Source: Gnetum montanum (lineage: Eukaryota; Streptophyta; Gnetopsida; Gnetales; Gnetaceae). Taken from it: a stretch of 64,000 nucleotides of DNA. A model generated the notes under the pieces. That model saw only the letters and a program-made list of their open reading frames with translations, was not told the DNA's origin and ran no database searches. Below are positions 60,181 to 64,000 of this stretch, piece by piece. The stretch is from assembly GCA_015680685.1 (NCBI GenBank), contig MNCI01037673.1:537802-601801 (forward strand), written 5' to 3'. Both the position numbers and the translations under genes were made by a program. Position 1 is the first letter of the stretch. Each line of letters begins with the position of its first letter.

Positions 60181-61600
60181 ACAGTACACTGTTTCTTCTT
60201 GCTACAGGATCAAATTTTCTCTGTTTATTGATTTTAATTTGAATCTGTCCTAGTCTCCATGAAAAGCAGGACCAACCCCATCTCTGTTAATGTTTATCAT
60301 CAATATGCTTGTATAACCAAACCATGTATATTTCCGCGTCCACCACCGCTGCTGAACCATTTCTGAGCCCATAACTGGTTGACTTAAAACCTTTCCCGAT
60401 AAGCATCGCGTAATATGCCAAAATATTGCACTCTTTGCCCAATGTATAAGGTTAAAAATAAAATATGTGTTTTATCACTGTATAACTCATATGAATCTTT
60501 ACACATATTTTATTTTATTTTTATTCTCTTTTCCTTTTGTTAAAATAAACTAAAACTCCTGCTCCATGAAATGGCTTAAAATGTGCCAACAAATGGGATT
60601 TGTGGATTTTCTCATATTGTTACTATGAGTTCTATCCTATTGCTTAGGTTGCATTATATCCTTGTATATTTAATGAAAAATGGAAGTAAGAGTATAATAA
60701 GTGCTGCCTTACCATGTCACTGGAAAGACATGTTACCAATGCCTGAAGGTAGTCCTTTGGTAAGGTTGACATAGTTAAAAAAATAAAATAAATGCATAAG
60801 AATAAATTTCTAGGGATTTGACTGGAAAGAGATGTTACCCATGCTTGAAGGTAGGTGGCTTCTCACAAATTCAAAAAAAATCTAAAAAATGCAATGAATA
60901 AACTCCTCCCTTGGATAATACACTAAGTGGTAATACTCCTTACAACAGTGGTAGTCTTACGATTGTAACTCTCAAAGATGAGACAATGCGATGTCACTAG
61001 AAAGTGGTTTGAACTTGGTTTGAATCTTGGAAAGAAGGGCTAATGATTACTTTAACCATCAATAACACACAAGGATTCATTATGCCTATGGTAAGATACC
61101 TCATGCCTCAAGTTAGTAATTCTTTCTCCAGTCCATCTTACCTCACTGTATATTTAATCACAACTTGTTGTTTTGTATAATATAGTATTATTTTCCAATC
61201 TAGCAATACTAACATGTGTGTTTTGGTAGACAGGTATGTCTTACATTCAACTCCTTAAGTGCCTAATGACACTTTTAGGCGTGGTTATACAAGGGAACTA
61301 AGGGCTAGAGCCTACTTTAGGGAGAACCCACTTGTATAACTCTTGTTTTGTATACTTGCCAAGCAATTCCACATCATCTTGTGCCTTTCAAAACATCTAT
61401 TAAATTTCCCATATCATCTAATAATTTGTCCATACATAAAAAATTCATTATCCATTTTTTATCCATATCATAATCTTTCGTTTCTCTAGATTCCTTCTTC
61501 ATAAACCATTCCAAAGGCCATAACTTCACCCTCATAGCTCTGATTTTCAAAATTCTTGAATCTTGTTGATCCCAAAGTGCTCAACTTAGTCATAGGGGGG
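60181..61600. other. AT-rich spacer, no gene seen
   Basis: A short tandem similarity (CTGGAAAGA.ATGTTACC.ATGC.TGAAGGTAG near 60720 and 60820). Otherwise nothing recognised. Confidence 0.45.
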
Positions 61601-62704
61601 TGCATTACATGATATAAGTGAAAATTTGAGCCAAAAATTCCTAACACCCAGAACATATTATAAAGGGTAAGTACAAATTAAGGCTAGAAAGATTTAGATC
61701 ATACTCCTAATAGACCATACCAACTATTTTAGGCCATAATAAGTAAGAAAATGATAAGAAGGTCATAAGTAACTAAAAGATATAATAGCTAAGGAGTTAT
61801 TTTTTTTGAAAATTTTTCTAACTCTACAATTGTAATGAGATAAGAACTTGATCTAACCAAGGGTATGAGCAAGGTAAAGAACTATTAAGAATTGATATGA
61901 ACACCCTAATAATTTCAAATTCTTGTTGATTATAGATGTTTTAAAATAGGATATTAGAAGGAGGACCTTCATAATACAGGAGCAAAAGACCAAGAGATCA
62001 TGGAAGAGGCTAAGTGGGAGAACCAACCACATAAAAAGAACATGCATAGTAGGAGGCTCAATCACATAGCATCCATTAAGAAATTCTTGCTATAGAGCAC
62101 TTAGCCCAAGGAGAGGTAGAAATTCCACAAGCACCTAAACAAGAATAGTGACTCACTCTATCACTAGATTTCCTCCAAACCATCCAAGAAAGATTGATCA
62201 TGTCCATAATCATTGTGGAACTAAATTTTGGTCCCTTTATGGAATGATCTCTAGAAGCAGTGAAGATGCAACTTTGAGCATCTCCATTATGGCCCAATTT
62301 ATTAATAATAGAAAGTGGTACCTAGGAGAAATGTACCAATTTTGGCAAAATAAACAAGCCAATGCAATAGTTAAAATTGAAGGAGTCTTTGTACCATACT
62401 CAATAGAGAGGACATATGGAAAAGGAAGATAAGGATAGAAAAGAAGAAACTTTCTAGAAGCCTAACGACAAAGGGAAGAAGCTAATGGAAGAGCCACCAC
62501 CACCTAAAATATTAGCTACATTAAGTCACTTCAAATTTTTTTTTCTATTTTGTCATGTAATTATATCATTTTTTTACACACCACTACAACACTTAGTTAG
62601 TAGTTAGAGTTAGTCAATAATCCCATACCTTCCCAATATTTTGTAAGGAACTTATTTCTCCTTTTGTTCACTTGAGAACGAGTTGGCATTTAGTCGCGGA
62701 GGTA
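61601..62704 (+). mobile_element. 3' internal region of the host element ending at LTR H
   Basis: The last 120 bases (AGTCAATAATCCCATACCTT ... CATTTAGTCGCGGAGGTA) align with the sequence just inside LTRs F and G on the other strand. They end in a purine-rich tract directly before the LTR. Further upstream there are only short ORFs and no gag or pol, so the host element looks non-autonomous or has lost its coding part. Confidence 0.55.
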
Positions 62705-63601
62705 TGCTAACTTATATTTTTTGTAGGTTAAGATTTTAGGTATCTAATATTCAATATTTGATATTAGGGATTCGATATCTTAGTCTTGATATTGGAGCAC
62801 GTGCTACGTTATTGGATATATGATATTGCAGAATGCATGCCTACCTATAAATACAAAACTTGGACGCATGATCCAAATAACATTTTATTCCATCCTTAGG
62901 TAGACTCTTTCTATTTGTTTTCATAGTCTTAGCGATAGAGTGAATGCCCATAGTGTGGTGTCGTGTAGTTGTATGGAATCTTTATTCGAGTGAAGTGTAC
63001 TTGGACATAGTTCATGATTGGAAATAAGGATCGAGATTTCTTTTCATCATTGTAGCATCCACTTAGTTTAACTATTTCACTTAGCATAGATTTTATTGCT
63101 TTTTTAGTTTAATCATTTATATTTCCAAGTATTTTACTTTACTTGTTCATCAGTAAAGTGGGATGGCTGGTTTCGAGCATTTAAGTGTAATCGTTTGGTA
63201 ATCCTAGTAGTGTTATTACTTGGTTCACCTATTTGCATAACGCTTGGTAATCCCAGTAATGGCTACATGAGCCCAAGACATGTATGGCAAGTTAGGACTG
63301 AATGCTCATCACTCCAGGCTAGTTTAGATTTACCTTCTTATTGTTACTTAGATTAAATTATTAATTTTTCCATTACTGTTAAGATTAGCATAAGGTCGTA
63401 ACAACATCAATTATCATATGCCTCACTTTGGAATAAATCATACATGACAAAGCTAATAAGTCCAAGTGGGAAGACAATGTCTTATGATCAATGCTTAACA
63501 ATCTAGATTGCACAACTAGTCCGATTCACAAAATTCAATCGGATCATGTGTGAATGCTTGTGATTCATATGGTTGGACATAGGGGTACCTACTACTCATC
63601 A
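62705..63601 (+). mobile_element. LTR H, 3' LTR of the large nested element
   Basis: 897 bases from TGCTAACTTATA to CTCATCA. TATA box at 62846-62853. It aligns with LTR E over its full length including U3, for example GCATGCCTACCTATAAATAC and CCATCCTTAGGTAGACTCTT. The right flank CTAAC nearly repeats the left flank of E. Confidence 0.82.
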
Positions 63602-64000
63602 CTAACATTTCTGTTATTATAACTTACCCCATGTTCTCAATAAATACAACTATTGCTATTAACATATCTTAGTGAGTCATTACTAGCTTTTATCCTCTAG
63701 TTTGAGGATAATCTTTCTTATAAGGAAAGATAATGCTTGTCTCTATTTCTGGCTTGGTTTGGACCTTTGGACTTAAAAGGATTCTTTTCTCCTTTTCTTT
63801 TACTTTGAAAGATCAAGCTACTCCTTTCATTAGGTATCTTAAGAAAAAATCTAGCATAGTTAAGGTTGGTAATGAGCTCTTACCTTCTTTATGTTGTTGT
63901 TCTTGCTACTATTATTATAACTCTAGTAGCTACTACTATTGCTCTAATAGCTCTTGTTGTTATTGTTGCTGCTTGTGTAGCTCTTGTTGTTTCTTTACAT
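63602..64000 (+). repeat. Flank with a low-complexity TAGCTCTTGTTGTT repeat
   Basis: From about 63895 the sequence is built of degenerate TTGTTGTT, GCTACTA and TAGCTCTTGTTGTT units up to the window end. The preceding part has no recognised gene. Confidence 0.55.

Noticed and set aside
1-64000. CRISPR array, operon, defence cluster or other bacterial-type system
   Set aside because: Plant nuclear sequence. The repeats are LTR, SINE and tandem repeats without spacer structure, and no multi-gene system is visible.

Overview
The window is nuclear DNA of a land plant. It holds an intronless CBL-interacting protein kinase, a plant-specific trihelix transcription factor with an intron, tRNA-derived SINEs, plant-type LINE ends, and Ty3/gypsy retrotransposons of the Athila/Tat (non-chromovirus) kind. 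Two believable host genes in 64 kb, long AT-rich spacers and old nested retroelements fit a large seed-plant genome. A gymnosperm is my guess, but nothing here proves the lineage. There are two assembly gaps (20882-21249 and 50220-50320) and three single N bases.

Layout. 1-7.9 kb: the end of an LTR in tandem duplicate, then AT-rich spacer with several SINEs. 8.0-9.5 kb: a GC-richer, unrecognised, possibly genic block. 10.37-13.0 kb: the CIPK gene on the minus strand with a long leader. 13.97-16.1 kb: a recent tandem duplication inside a dispersed repeat. 16.9-19.4 kb: possible gene remnants and a 114-bp tandem repeat. 19.4-20.9 kb: a decayed Pif1/Helitron helicase end, then an LTR that runs into the gap. 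21.9-24.3 kb: the trihelix gene on the plus strand. 25.8-32.2 kb: two diverged direct copies of a roughly 2-kb unit, with an LTR between them. 34.25-35.56 kb: a LINE 3' end split by a solo LTR with a perfect 5-bp target duplication. 40.28-63.60 kb: what I read as one large plus-strand LTR element (LTRs at 40283-41205 and 62705-63601) that has swallowed two minus-strand Athila-like elements.

Eight LTR copies or pieces belong to one family. All seven large copies carry a TATA box, and upstream of it lie short palindromes (mostly GATATC-type). The two pol-bearing copies are broken by stops, frameshifts, catalytic substitutions and, in one, loss of RNase H. I found no CRISPR, rRNA, functional tRNA gene or evidence of a new multi-gene system. 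The most unusual material is the LTR family's palindromic U3 region and the nested 23-kb element.
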